Below, piece by piece: positions 42,325-50,732 of a stretch of 64,000 nt of DNA. Source of the DNA: Roseomonas sp. OT10 (lineage in GTDB: Bacteria; Pseudomonadota; Alphaproteobacteria; Acetobacterales; Acetobacteraceae). The DNA is taken from the NCBI RefSeq assembly GCF_020991085.1, contig NZ_CP087719.1, positions 3,740,001 through 3,804,000 of the forward strand, written 5' to 3'. Made by a program: the position numbers and the translations under genes. Numbering within the stretch: position 1 is the first letter of the stretch; each line of letters starts with the position of its first letter. Below the pieces are notes generated by a model. That model did no database searches, was not told where the DNA came from, and was given only the letters and a program-made list of their open reading frames with translations.

Positions 42325-43560
42325 TCACTCGGCGGCCCGGCGTTCCCCGTGGCCCTGGGCGGCATCGAGCGCGGCGCCCAGATCCTCGATCAGGTCCTGC
42401 ACGTCCTCCAGCCCGACGGAGAGCCGCACGGAGCCGTCGGTGATGCCCAGCCGCGCCCGCTCCTCCGCGCCCACGCGCATATGGGTGGTGGTGGCGGGGT
42501 GGGTCACCAGGCTGCGCGAATCGCCCAGGTTGTTGGAAACGTCGATCAGCCGCAGCGCGTCGAGGACGCGGAAGGCCGTCTCCTTCTGCCCCCCCGGCCC
42601 GCCCTTGATGTCAAAGGTGACGACGGTGCCGCCCGCCGACATCTGCCGCTGCGCCAGCTCGCGCTGCGGGTGGGAGGCGAGGGTGGGGTAGTGGACGCGC
42701 GCCACCTCGCCCCGGCTTTCCAGATAGGCGGCCACCGCGGCGGCGCTGGCGCACATGGCGGGGATGCGTAGGTGCAGCGTCTCCAGCCCCTTCAGGATCA
42801 CCCAGGCGTTGAAGGGGGAGATGGCCGGGCCGGTGTTGCGGGTGAAGGGCTGCAGCACCTCCTCCACCCACTTGGCCGTCCCCAGCACGGCGCCGCCCAG
42901 CACGCGGCCCTGGCCGTCGAAGTGCTTGGTGGCGGAATAGACGACGACGTCGGCGCCGAGCTCGATCGGGCGCTGCAGCAGCGGCGTGGCGAAGACGTTG
43001 TCCACCACCACGATCGCGCCCGCCGCATGGGCGAGGTCGCTGACCGCGCGCAGGTCCACGATCTCCAGCATGGGGTTGGAGGGCGTTTCCAGCAGCACCA
43101 GCGCCGTGGGCTGCGACAGGGCGCGCTTCCACTGGTCGAGGTCGGCGCCGTCCACGAACTCCGTCTGGATGCCGTAGCGCGGCAGCAGGGTGGAGACGAT
43201 CCAGTGGCAGGAGCCGAACAGCGCCCGCGCGGCCACCACGCGGTCGCCCGTCTTCAGGTGCGACAGCAGCGCCGCGTTCACCGCCGCCATGCCGGTCGCG
43301 GTGCAGCGGCAGGCTTCGGCGCCTTCCAGCCGCGCCAGCTTCTCCTCCAGCGCCGCCACGGTGGGGTTGGCGAAGCGGGAGTACTGGAAGCGCTTCACCG
43401 CGCCGGTGAAGGTGTCCTCCGCCTGGCGGGCGGTGTCGTAGACGAAGCCGGAGGTGAGGAAGAGCGCCTCGGACGTCTCGCCGTGCTCGGTGCGGTTCTG
43501 GCCGCCGCGGACGAGGAGGGTCGCGGGGCGGAGCGGCTTGTCGGGGAGGGTCTTGGCCAT
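42325..43560 (-). CDS. metZ: O-succinylhomoserine sulfhydrylase
   Basis: A 411-residue PLP enzyme that makes homocysteine from O-succinylhomoserine and sulfide. The Cys/Met-metabolism fold is clear: FLTSGFVYDTARQAEDTFTG, SRFANPTVAALEEKLARLEG, and the PLP Lys near residue 209 in VYSATKHFDGQGRVLGG. THMRVGAEERARLGITDGSVRLSVGLE is typical. The start MAKTLPDKP at 43560 follows a leader with a SAM-II riboswitch, so expression should fall when S-adenosylmethionine is high. O-acetylhomoserine as an alternative substrate cannot be excluded. Confidence 0.96.
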   Translation of the reverse strand: MAKTLPDKPLRPATLLVRGGQNRTEHGETSEALFLTSGFVYDTARQAEDTFTGAVKRFQYSRFANPTVAALEEKLARLEGAEACRCTATGMAAVNAALLSHLKTGDRVVAARALFGSCHWIVSTLLPRYGIQTEFVDGADLDQWKRALSQPTALVLLETPSNPMLEIVDLRAVSDLAHAAGAIVVVDNVFATPLLQRPIELGADVVVYSATKHFDGQGRVLGGAVLGTAKWVEEVLQPFTRNTGPAISPFNAWVILKGLETLHLRIPAMCASAAAVAAYLESRGEVARVHYPTLASHPQRELAQRQMSAGGTVVTFDIKGGPGGQKETAFRVLDALRLIDVSNNLGDSRSLVTHPATTTHMRVGAEERARLGITDGSVRLSVGLEDVQDLIEDLGAALDAAQGHGERRAAE

Positions 43561-43633
43561 GCCGGGTTCCCATCGGATCAAGCCGGCCCGGTCGGGCGGC
43601 GCGCCCGGGATGGCCCCGGAGGCACCGCCACGG

Positions 43634-43689
43634 CCGTTTAGCGCGCTTCTTTCACCTCGCCGCAAGCTGGCCGGACAAATCGCGAGGGC
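43634..43689 (-). ncRNA. SAM-II riboswitch in the metZ leader
   Basis: On the minus strand the leader shows the conserved blocks of the alphaproteobacterial SAM-II aptamer: CGCGATTTG, GCTTGC, GGTGAAAG and GCTAAACG. The P1 stem is CCTCGC (43688-43683) with GCGAGG (43660-43655), and the 3' GCTAAA (43641-43636) can make the pseudoknot with the P1 loop. It ends about 74 bases before the metZ ATG. Control of translation start or transcription in cis is expected. Confidence 0.88.
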
Positions 43690-43712
43690 GCCCGTTCCCG
43701 GACGCGCAGCGC

Positions 43713-43741
43713 TTCTAGACCCGGCCCGGCCGCAGGGGCAA
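43713..43741 (-). promoter_or_regulatory. metZ promoter
   Basis: On the minus strand TTGCCC (43741-43736) and CTAGAA (43718-43713) are separated by 17 bases. Transcription would start near 43706, about 17 bases before the SAM-II aptamer, which fits the aptamer being the 5' end of the message. Confidence 0.55.
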
Positions 43742-43764
43742 GGGCAGGCGGGGTGCGGGGTGGC

Positions 43765-43793
43765 TTGCCCGGGGGAGGATGGCAGGCTAGACC
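43765..43793 (+). promoter_or_regulatory. tRNA-Gly promoter
   Basis: TTGCCC at 43765-43770, 17 bases, TAGACC at 43788-43793. The predicted start lies a few bases before the tRNA at 43806. It is divergent from the metZ promoter. Confidence 0.55.
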
Positions 43794-43805
43794 TTGTCTG
43801 CTGGC

Positions 43806-43880
43806 GCGGGCGTAGTTCAGAGGTAGAACGTCAGCTTCCCAAGCTGAATGTCGTGGGTTCGATTCCCATCGCCCGCTCCA
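43806..43880 (+). tRNA. tRNA-Gly (anticodon CCC)
   Basis: A 75-base tRNA including encoded CCA (43878-43880). The acceptor stem is GCGGGCG/CGCCCGC, the D arm GTTC...GAAC, and the anticodon stem TCAGC/GCTGA with loop TTCCCAA giving anticodon CCC, which reads GGG. The T arm contains GGGTTCGATTCCC. Confidence 0.97.
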
Positions 43881-43913
43881 CGTCCCCGGCTCTCCGATGC
43901 CCCACGCGGCGGA

Positions 43914-44732
43914 TCAACGCGCCACGCGCCCCGGGTGGGTGAAGACCTCGAAGCCGTCCTCCCGGGCGATGCCGATCAGGGTCAGCCCCGCCGCCTCCGC
44001 CAGTTCCAGCGCCAGCCCGGTCGGCGCCGAGACGGCAGCCAGCACCGCGGCGCCCATCGCCGTCGCCTTCTGCACCAGCTCGACGCTGACGCGGCTGGTC
44101 ATCACCACGATCCCCTTCCCCGCGTCATGCCCGCCGCGCGCCGCGGCGCCCGCCAGCTTGTCCAACGCGTTGTGGCGGCCGACATCCTCGCGCAGCGCGA
44201 CCAGCCCCGCTTCCGGCAGCCAGAGCCCGGCGGCATGCACCGCGCGCGTCACCCGGTTCAGCCGCTGGGCCGGCGCCAGGCTGGCCATGGCGGCCGCCAC
44301 CTCCTCCGCCGTGACGCGCGGCCCGGCCGGGGCGGCCGCCAGCTCGGGGAAGGCGGCGGCCAGACTCTCCAGCCCGCACAAGCCGCAGCCGGTCGGGCCC
44401 GCCATGCGACGGCGCCTCGCCTCCAGCACGCCCATCCGCTCCTCGCGGATCCACATGCGCAGCTCGACGCCCTTCGGCGCCGGCACGACCTCCAGCTCCT
44501 CGATCTCCGCCGGGCGGCGCACGATGCCCTCGGCCAGGCTGAAGCCGGTCGCGAAATCCTCCAGGTCGGCAGGGGTGGCCATCATCACGGCATGGCTCAG
44601 CCGGTTGTAGGTGAAGGCCACCGCCACCTCGGCCGGCAGGTCGCGCCGCCCCGCGCTCCAGGCGCCGCGGCGCCAGGCCAGCCGGTCCTCCACCCGTCGG
44701 AACGCCTGCTCCGGCACCGCGTGCTGATCCAT
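43914..44732 (-). CDS. fdhD: Formate dehydrogenase sulfurtransferase FdhD
   Basis: A 272-residue accessory protein that moves sulfur to the molybdenum cofactor of formate dehydrogenase. The Cys motif GCGLCG near residue 130 carries the sulfur-transfer residues. [31 protein letters not shown] and [15 protein letters not shown] are family signatures. An alternative ATG three codons earlier (44741) is possible. It is divergent from selD across 84 bases and belongs functionally with the fdh and sel genes nearby. Confidence 0.95.
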   Translation of the reverse strand: MDQHAVPEQAFRRVEDRLAWRRGAWSAGRRDLPAEVAVAFTYNRLSHAVMMATPADLEDFATGFSLAEGIVRRPAEIEELEVVPAPKGVELRMWIREERMGVLEARRRRMAGPTGCGLCGLESLAAAFPELAAAPAGPRVTAEEVAAAMASLAPAQRLNRVTRAVHAAGLWLPEAGLVALREDVGRHNALDKLAGAAARGGHDAGKGIVVMTSRVSVELVQKATAMGAAVLAAVSAPTGLALELAEAAGLTLIGIAREDGFEVFTHPGRVAR

Positions 44733-44816
44733 GGGGTGCATGTGGCCCGCGGCGGCGGCAGCGTCCAGGGACGGGACCGGCTGGCACGGGTGCAGCGGAA
44801 CCGGCACACTGCCGCG

Positions 44817-45878
44817 ATGTCCGAGAACCCGATCCGGCTGACCGAACTGGCGCATGGCGGCGGCTGCGGCTGCAAGCTCGCGCCCGCCGTCCTGCAGGGC
44901 CTCCTGGCCGGCCAGCCGGCCGCCGGCCCCTTCGCCCAGCTCCTGGTCGGCACCGAGACGGCCGACGACGCCGCCGTCTGGCAGGTGGACGAGAACCTCG
45001 CCGTCATCGCCACCACGGACTTCTTCATGCCGATGGTGGACGATCCGCGCGACTTCGGCCGGATCGCCGCGGCCAACGCCATCTCCGACGTCTATGCCAT
45101 GGGCGGCAGGCCCGTCATGGCGCTCGCCATCCTGGGCATGCCGATCAACAAGCTGGCCCCGGAGGTGATCCGGGAGATCCTGGCCGGCGGCGCCTCCGTC
45201 TGCGCCGAGGCGGGCATCCCCGTCGCCGGCGGCCATTCGATCGACGCGCCGGAGCCGATCTACGGCCTCGCCGTCATCGGGCTGATCCATCCCGACCGGG
45301 TGCGGCGCAACAGCGGGGCGCGGCCGGGGGATGCGCTGATCCTGACCAAGGGGCTCGGCATCGGCATCTATTCCGCCGCGATCAAGCAGGGGGTGCTGCC
45401 CCAGGGCGGGACGGACAGCGCCTATGCGGAGATGCTGGCCTCCACCACGTTGCTGAACCGCATCGGCACGGAGCTGGCCGAGGACCCGGCGGTGCACGGC
45501 ATCACCGACGTGACCGGCTTCGGCATCCTGGGCCATGCGCTGGAGATGGCGCGCGGCTCCGGCGTGACCGTGACGCTGCGGCTCGCCGACCTGCCCTGGC
45601 TGCGGCACGCGCCGGAGCTGGCGGAACGGGGCGTGTTCACCGGCGCCTCCACGCGCAACTGGGCCAGCTACGGCGAGGCCGTCACCCTGCCGGAAGGGCT
45701 GGCGGAGGGGCCGCGCCGGCTGCTGACCGACCCGCAGACCTCGGGCGGGCTGCTGGTCGCCTGCGCGCCGGAGGCGGCGGAGGGGCTGGCGGCCCGCATC
45801 CGCGCGGCGGGGTATCCGCTGGCGCGGATCGTGGGCGGGGTATCGGCCGGGGAGCCGCGGGTGGTGGTGGCCGGGTGA
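44817..45878 (+). CDS. selD: Selenide, water dikinase (selenophosphate synthase)
   Basis: A 353-residue enzyme that makes selenophosphate, the selenium donor for SelA, from selenide and ATP. The catalytic loop HGGGCGCK has Cys rather than Sec, so it does not depend on its own product. [48 protein letters not shown] is highly conserved, and [21 protein letters not shown] and [15 protein letters not shown] follow. It is transcribed away from fdhD, towards the selB-side operon but on the opposite strand. Confidence 0.97.
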   Translation: MSENPIRLTELAHGGGCGCKLAPAVLQGLLAGQPAAGPFAQLLVGTETADDAAVWQVDENLAVIATTDFFMPMVDDPRDFGRIAAANAISDVYAMGGRPVMALAILGMPINKLAPEVIREILAGGASVCAEAGIPVAGGHSIDAPEPIYGLAVIGLIHPDRVRRNSGARPGDALILTKGLGIGIYSAAIKQGVLPQGGTDSAYAEMLASTTLLNRIGTELAEDPAVHGITDVTGFGILGHALEMARGSGVTVTLRLADLPWLRHAPELAERGVFTGASTRNWASYGEAVTLPEGLAEGPRRLLTDPQTSGGLLVACAPEAAEGLAARIRAAGYPLARIVGGVSAGEPRVVVAG

Positions 45879-45942
45879 AAACCCCGGGGGTCCGCGAACG
45901 CTTGGGTTCCGAGACGAGGCTGTCCTGGGAAGGAGACGAGAG

Positions 45943-46293
45943 ATGCGCCACGCCCCGCTGCTGCTGACCGGCCTGCTGGCCCTCGGGCTGGCCGCGCCCG
46001 CCCTGGGACAGGGCCGGGACCAGGGCAGGCCGCCCTCCTCACAGAGCCTGGTCACCAATCCCGGCTGCCAGGATGCGGGCCGGGCCACCCCAGCCACACC
46101 GCCGGCCCAGGGGAGCCGCGATGGGACGGCGCCCGGAAATGCCGGCAACACGGGTTGGAGCGGAGGCACGGGCGGGTCGATGATCGGCACGAACCCGAGC
46201 GGGGCGCGGCCGGAGTCGAGAACCTGGCAGCCCGCGACGGCGCGGGGGCTAGACCCTATCGCGGCGCCGACGCGGCCGGACTCGGTGTGCTGA
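45943..46293 (+). CDS. Small exported protein downstream of selD
   Basis: A 116-residue protein with a signal peptide (LLLTGLLALGLAAPALGQ). A low-complexity region rich in Gly, Pro and Thr ends in NTGWSGGTGGSMIGTN and a C-terminal RTWQPATARGLDP. I recall similar small exported proteins in Alphaproteobacteria but no function. AAGGAG lies upstream of the ATG. It marks the last normal-GC gene before the AT-rich islet. Confidence 0.72.
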   Translation: MRHAPLLLTGLLALGLAAPALGQGRDQGRPPSSQSLVTNPGCQDAGRATPATPPAQGSRDGTAPGNAGNTGWSGGTGGSMIGTNPSGARPESRTWQPATARGLDPIAAPTRPDSVC

Positions 46294-47520
46294 GGGTGGA
46301 ACACATCCCTTCTCGATCTCCATTCCAATAACGGGGCGATGCAACCGCTTTGGCATTCAACTTCATTTTTTGGAAGACGAAACTTGAATTTGGCTGTTTA
46401 TAGTCTATTTTCTCGCAACTCCGAGATTGCTTTGGCCAAATCGTGGGCGTTTGGATAAAAATATCGGCCTCTATCGCGCAGTCGTCGAACAAGTTCCGCA
46501 TCTATACGCTGAGCATCGGTGAAGGACGGCGCATCTGTAGGTAGCATTGATCGAACCGAACGAGTATCTTGTACAGAAAAAACCCAACCCTCTTTATGGT
46601 CTAGCATTCGAACAATTCTAGGGTAAATACGAAGTGAATTCCTCGGAATCCAAAATTCGAGAAATATAGGCCTCCAGCGTAAAACGTCTCGCGCTTGCCA
46701 ATTGGTAAATACGCCATTCTTGGGCATAGCGTCAATTTCTTCTTTTTCATCTGGCCGTATTTTTTTCGCCTTTTGTCGTGCGTTCGATATATCCTCCTCA
46801 TCAGAGGCAATACGACTCACTACAAAGCTGAGATCACCAAATTCTTCGGGTTTTAGGCAGATCATATCAAGAAGTGAACCGGGTCGGCTAACTTCCGATA
46901 CCATAGAATTTCGAGATTTAACAAAGCGCGCACGAGCTAATTCAACCGCGGCTTCATCTACTTTGTGAGAGCTTTCAAAGACCTTTTCAAACCAATTAGC
47001 GGTTGCTTGCCAGACAGGTGTATTTGGCTCGTGGAACGTTGCCGCTTCGATTAGTTTAGCGCCTTCACTGTCAAAGCCAATTCCATTGTCGGATGCGTTG
47101 GCTGACCCGATGATGACGCCTTGATCAGAAATATAGACTTTAGTGTGCAAACCAGACTTATGCCGCAATCGATTGTTCTCTGGCGCGCCAAGTTCAATCA
47201 GGGCATCAGGGCTAGTGCCACCCAGGTCAATGTTGCATACAACCCGCCAATCCTGCGGTCGGGCACCCATGCTCTCGAAAAACGAATGAGATCCTTTGCC
47301 CCAGAATGCAACAGCGCACCGGAGATTTTTGCCTCCTATAATACTTTGCAACGCTTTAGACAATTCCGCCCCAACAAGAAAATCCGCCATGAAGTTGCCC
47401 CCCAACCTGCCGTTCGTTAAGCAATGGCAAATACATATGCGATCCGCAGAAGCCTAAGACTCATGCCCATTCAGATCGTTAAACCACCCACGATCTTCGC
47501 GTAAATCAGAAAATAATCTA
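46294..47520. other. AT-rich horizontally acquired islet
   Basis: Base composition falls from above 70% GC to roughly 45% GC within about 50 bases at each side. The islet carries a single gene (PLD family, 46398-47390). A 7-bp inverted repeat AGATCGT/ACGATCT (47473-47479 and 47490-47496) lies near its right border. No integrase, transposase or flanking direct repeat was found, so the mode of arrival is unknown. Confidence 0.75.
46398..47390 (-). CDS. Phospholipase D-family (HKD) protein, likely nuclease
   Basis: A 330-residue protein of the PLD superfamily with one HKD motif: LHTKVYISDQGVIIGSANAS has H82, K84, D89 and the following G-S-x-N. Single-motif members usually dimerise to build the active site, and many are nucleases of restriction or defence systems. 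N-terminal residues (SKALQSIIGGKNLRCAVAFWGKGS) match the first strand-helix of such nucleases. The C-terminal half is unrecognised. ATG 47390 has GGGGGG upstream. Codon use and low GC mark it as foreign compared with the sel genes on each side. No partner gene is present. Confidence 0.8.
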   Translation of the reverse strand: MADFLVGAELSKALQSIIGGKNLRCAVAFWGKGSHSFFESMGARPQDWRVVCNIDLGGTSPDALIELGAPENNRLRHKSGLHTKVYISDQGVIIGSANASDNGIGFDSEGAKLIEAATFHEPNTPVWQATANWFEKVFESSHKVDEAAVELARARFVKSRNSMVSEVSRPGSLLDMICLKPEEFGDLSFVVSRIASDEEDISNARQKAKKIRPDEKEEIDAMPKNGVFTNWQARDVLRWRPIFLEFWIPRNSLRIYPRIVRMLDHKEGWVFSVQDTRSVRSMLPTDAPSFTDAQRIDAELVRRLRDRGRYFYPNAHDLAKAISELRENRL

Positions 47521-47521
47521 C

Positions 47522-47893
47522 TCAGGTTGGATCAAGCCGCAGCCTCAACCCCTCGGCGTTGAAGAACTCCCCCTCCCCCACCAGCGACCGATCCTCGTAC
47601 AGCGCCCGCGTCAGCGACCGCAGCCGGCCCCGCGCCTCCGCATCCGGCACCAGCCCCTCGCGCCCGGCGCGGTAGAAGACCGCCGCCGACCATTCCACCC
47701 CCGCCCCGGCGAAGAGCCGCAGCATGTCCGGCCAGCGAGTCTCCTCCCCCACCACATGCAGCCAGGCGCCGCGCAGCGGCTCCACCGTGCGCCCGGTCTC
47801 CCGCAGCAGCACGAACAGCAGCGTGAAGTCCCCCGTCTCGCGGTGGGCGGCGACCATCCACTCGTCGAAATCGGTGGTTATGGGCGGGGTCAT
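47522..47893 (-). CDS. Hypothetical protein coupled to selB
   Basis: A 123-residue soluble protein ([34 protein letters not shown]...). WLHVVGEETRWPDMLRLFAGAGVEWSAAVFYRAGREGLVPDAEARGRL and FFNAEGLRLRLDPT suggest a compact alpha/beta domain. I do not recognise the family. Its ATG (47893) forms an ATGA overlap with the selB stop (47890-47892), so it is probably translated by ribosomes finishing selB. A selenium-related role is inferred only from this position as the last gene of the sel operon. Confidence 0.78.
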   Translation of the reverse strand: MTPPITTDFDEWMVAAHRETGDFTLLFVLLRETGRTVEPLRGAWLHVVGEETRWPDMLRLFAGAGVEWSAAVFYRAGREGLVPDAEARGRLRSLTRALYEDRSLVGEGEFFNAEGLRLRLDPT

Positions 47894-49950
47894 GCGGGGT
47901 CCCCCGATGGCGCGCCGGGTGGCGGAAGAGAATGGGAGTCGAACCCACCCGGGACAGTCTCGCTGCCCCACCCGGATTTGAAGTCCGGACGCCCCACCGG
48001 GGACGCCTCTCTTCCAGCGGGATCGGCCGGCACGCGGCGGAACTGGTCGGCCCGGTGCGGATTCATGCGCCGCAGGTCGCCGCGCCGCAAGGTGACGCCC
48101 AGCCGGTCGAGGAAGTCCAGGATCTGGATCGCCACCTTCCGCCCGTTGTCCATGCGGTCGCGGAAGGCGGCGGCGGCGATCCAGCCGTCCGGGGCCTGCG
48201 CGGCCACGTCGCGGGCGATCTCCACCATCTCCGCCGTGGTGGCGCGCAGGAAGAAGTGGTCGTGCGCGATCTGGTCCACCCGCCCGAGGCGCGCGCAGAG
48301 CTTCAGCACGCGCCGCACCTCCGGCTCCGCCGCCTCCACCAGCGGCACCAGGTCGCGCACGCGCGGCGGCCGGAAGCGCGCCTCGCCGCCCAGCAGCGGC
48401 GCGATGCGGGCGAACAGCGCCTCGTCCGCCTCGGCCAGCGTCACCTCGTGGCCCGGCAGACGGAGGAAGGCGCCGTCCAGCACCAGCGCCCCGGCCCGCG
48501 CCTCGCGCTCCAGCACGGCGGTGAAGGCGGATGCCGGTAGCCGGGGCTGGAGGAGGAGGCGCAGCCGCTCGCGCCCGATGCCCTGCTGGTCCGGGTTCTC
48601 CGCGTGGAAGCCGGCCAGGGTCTCGGCCAGCCGGGCGCGATAGGCGTCCCAGCGCGGGCGGGACAGGGCCGTGCGCGTGCCCGCCGCCTCGATCACCACG
48701 AGGTCCAGTGCGGCCGCCATCGCCTCCGTCTCGCGCGCCGTCATCCCATGGTCGCGGCCGAAGGCGGCGAGGTCGAGGTGGTACGGCGGCAGCTCCAGCA
48801 GCCGCGCCAGCGCCACGGCCGGCTCCGGCAGGGCCAGCGCGTCGAGCTGGGCGAGGCGTTCCGGCGTGCGCCGCTTGCGCGCGGGGGCGCGCAGGTCGAG
48901 GAACCGCCCGCCGCCGATGGTCCGCTGCGCCGAGACGTCGCGCAGGATGAAGCGGTCCCCCGCGACGGCGGCGACGGGTGCGTCGAGCACGAGCTGGACG
49001 AAGCCACCCTCGCCCGGCGCGATGGGGTCGGCCAGCGGCACGACGCGGGCGCCCACCTCGGCGCTGGCATGGTGCAGCCGCGCGGGGAACCAGGTGCCGA
49101 TGGGCTTCGGCTCGGAGGGCAGGGCGCGGAACCAGGCGTCGATGCGGTCCGTGGGCGCGTGCAGCGCCGGGTCCAGCACCATGTCGCCGCGCGCGATGCC
49201 GTCCTTGCCCACCCCCTCGCCGGCGAGGTTGAGGGCGCAGCGCTGCCCCGTCAGGCCACGCTCGGCGGGGCGGTTCTGCGCGTGGAGGGAGCGCACCCGC
49301 GCCGCGAGCCCGGATGGGCTGATCCGCACCGCCTCCCCCACCGCGACGGCGCCGCCCAGCACCGTGCCCGTCACCACCGTCCCCGCCCCGGCCAGGGTGA
49401 AGCAGCGGTCGACGGAGAGGCGGAAGGCCCCCTCCCCGCCCCGCTGTCCGGTCGCCTCGGCCGCCGCGTCCAGCGCCGCGCGCAGGGCGCCGATCCCCTC
49501 CCCCGTCAGGGTGGAGACGGGCAGGACCGTCGCCCCCGCCAAGCCGGTCGGCGCCAGCAGCGCGCGCAGCTCCGCCGTCACCGCCGCCCGGCGCGCCTCG
49601 TCCGCGAGGTCCGCCTTGGACAGCGCCACGATGCCGCGCCGGATGCCGAGCAGGTCCAGGATCGCCAGGTGCTCGCGCGTCTGCGGCATGATGCCGTCAT
49701 CGGCCGCCACCACCAGCAGGGCGAAGTCGATCCCGCCCGCGCCCGCCAGCATGGTGTGGACGAAGCGCTCATGGCCGGGGACGTCGACGAAGCCCAGGCT
49801 GCGCGCGCCCTCCCCGGCATAGGCGAAGCCCAGCTCGATGGTGATGCCGCGCGCCTTCTCCTCCTTGAGGCGGTCGGTGTCGACGCCGGTCAGGGCGCGC
49901 ACCAGCGCGGTCTTGCCGTGGTCGATATGGCCGGCGGTGCCGACGATCAT
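47890..49950 (-). CDS. selB: Selenocysteine-specific elongation factor SelB, frame continuing through selC
   Basis: A 686-residue GTPase that brings Sec-tRNA to UGA codons by binding the SECIS hairpin. The N-terminus has [20 protein letters not shown] (G1), the DVPGHERF G3 motif and SKAD (G4). EF-Tu-like domains follow, and C-terminal winged helices end near [22 protein letters not shown]. Normal SelB would end there, at about residue 640. Here the frame stays open through the entire tRNA-Sec gene (about 45 further residues, including [14 protein letters not shown]) to a stop at 47890-47892, which overlaps the next gene. Its ATG overlaps the Sel1-repeat gene (ATGA). Confidence 0.93.
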   Translation of the reverse strand: MIVGTAGHIDHGKTALVRALTGVDTDRLKEEKARGITIELGFAYAGEGARSLGFVDVPGHERFVHTMLAGAGGIDFALLVVAADDGIMPQTREHLAILDLLGIRRGIVALSKADLADEARRAAVTAELRALLAPTGLAGATVLPVSTLTGEGIGALRAALDAAAEATGQRGGEGAFRLSVDRCFTLAGAGTVVTGTVLGGAVAVGEAVRISPSGLAARVRSLHAQNRPAERGLTGQRCALNLAGEGVGKDGIARGDMVLDPALHAPTDRIDAWFRALPSEPKPIGTWFPARLHHASAEVGARVVPLADPIAPGEGGFVQLVLDAPVAAVAGDRFILRDVSAQRTIGGGRFLDLRAPARKRRTPERLAQLDALALPEPAVALARLLELPPYHLDLAAFGRDHGMTARETEAMAAALDLVVIEAAGTRTALSRPRWDAYRARLAETLAGFHAENPDQQGIGRERLRLLLQPRLPASAFTAVLEREARAGALVLDGAFLRLPGHEVTLAEADEALFARIAPLLGGEARFRPPRVRDLVPLVEAAEPEVRRVLKLCARLGRVDQIAHDHFFLRATTAEMVEIARDVAAQAPDGWIAAAAFRDRMDNGRKVAIQILDFLDRLGVTLRRGDLRRMNPHRADQFRRVPADPAGREASPVGRPDFKSGWGSETVPGGFDSHSLPPPGAPSGDPA
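47920..48015 (-). tRNA. selC: tRNA-Sec (anticodon TCA)
   Basis: A 96-base tRNA including encoded CCA (47922-47920). The 8-bp acceptor stem is GGAAGAGA/TCTCTTCC with discriminator G. The anticodon arm CCGGA-CTTCAAA-TCCGG gives anticodon TCA, a long variable arm follows (CAGCGAGACTG region), and the T arm has GTTCGACTC. All are hallmarks of selenocysteine tRNA, and the sequence is close to that of E. coli selC as remembered. It lies wholly inside the selB reading frame on the same strand, so mature tRNA must be cut from the sel operon transcript or have its own promoter. Confidence 0.97.
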
Positions 49951-50732
49951 CCGGGGGTCTCCACGACGGGGGGCAGCGGCTGCTGCGCCCGGTCCTGCGC
50001 CGCCATGATCTCCGCCACGCCCATCCCCGCGCGCACGGCGGGGATGAAGGGGCGCGAGAGCGTGCTGCCGCCCCGCGTCGCCCGGATCAGCCATTCCAGC
50101 GCCGCCACCCGGTCCACCGGCACCCCGGCGCCGAGATGCAGCGCCGCCCCCAGCATGGCCTGGGCATCCGCCTCGCCCCGCGCCGCCGCCTTCGCCCACC
50201 AGCGCGCGGCGAGCGCCACGTCGCGCGGGCCGCCCTGGGCATTGTGCGCCATCATGCCCAGCCGCGTCATGGCGGCGGGGAGGCCCGCCTCGGCCGCCGC
50301 CTGCGCCCAGCGCCGGGCGGCCACGGGGTCGGGCGGGTCGCGGTCCAGCAGATGCGCGCTGAGCGCGTCCTGCGCCGGGGCGTCGCCCGCCTCGGCGGCG
50401 GCGGCCAGCAGGGACTGCGCCCGGGCGGGGTCGGCGGGGACACCCGCGCCGCCCTCGCGCAGCAGCAGCGCCAGGTCGCGCAACGCCGGCGGATAGCCAC
50501 GCTCCGCCGCAGGCGCCAGCCAGCGCGCGGCCAGGGCGGGATCGGGCGCCACGCCCAGCCCCGCGCGGAAGCAGGCGCCGATCCGCGCCTGGGCCCGCGC
50601 GTCGCCGGCCCGGGCCAGCGGCTCCCACAGGGCGAGTGCCTCCGCATGGGCGCCTGCGGCGAAGGCAGCCTCCGCCTGGGCGAAGGCGTCCGGCGCCAAG
50701 CCGCGCCCGAAGAGGCGCTCAAGCCAGGGCAT
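49947..50732 (-). CDS. Sel1-repeat (TPR-like) protein in the sel operon
   Basis: A 261-residue protein of tandem Sel1-like repeats of about 35 residues, e.g. [75 protein letters not shown] and [30 protein letters not shown]. Such solenoids bind proteins; no signal peptide is seen. The gene lies between selA and selB, overlapping selA by 14 bases and selB by ATGA. It is not part of the classical selAB operon, and its role there is unknown. The name Sel1 refers to a yeast/worm protein, not selenium. Confidence 0.88.
   Translation of the reverse strand: MPWLERLFGRGLAPDAFAQAEAAFAAGAHAEALALWEPLARAGDARAQARIGACFRAGLGVAPDPALAARWLAPAAERGYPPALRDLALLLREGGAGVPADPARAQSLLAAAAEAGDAPAQDALSAHLLDRDPPDPVAARRWAQAAAEAGLPAAMTRLGMMAHNAQGGPRDVALAARWWAKAAARGEADAQAMLGAALHLGAGVPVDRVAALEWLIRATRGGSTLSRPFIPAVRAGMGVAEIMAAQDRAQQPLPPVVETPG

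Noticed and set aside
46294-48015. Integration of the AT-rich islet at tRNA-Sec
   Set aside because: The islet ends about 400 bases before the tRNA, a normal-GC gene lies between, and no duplicated tRNA end or integrase is visible.
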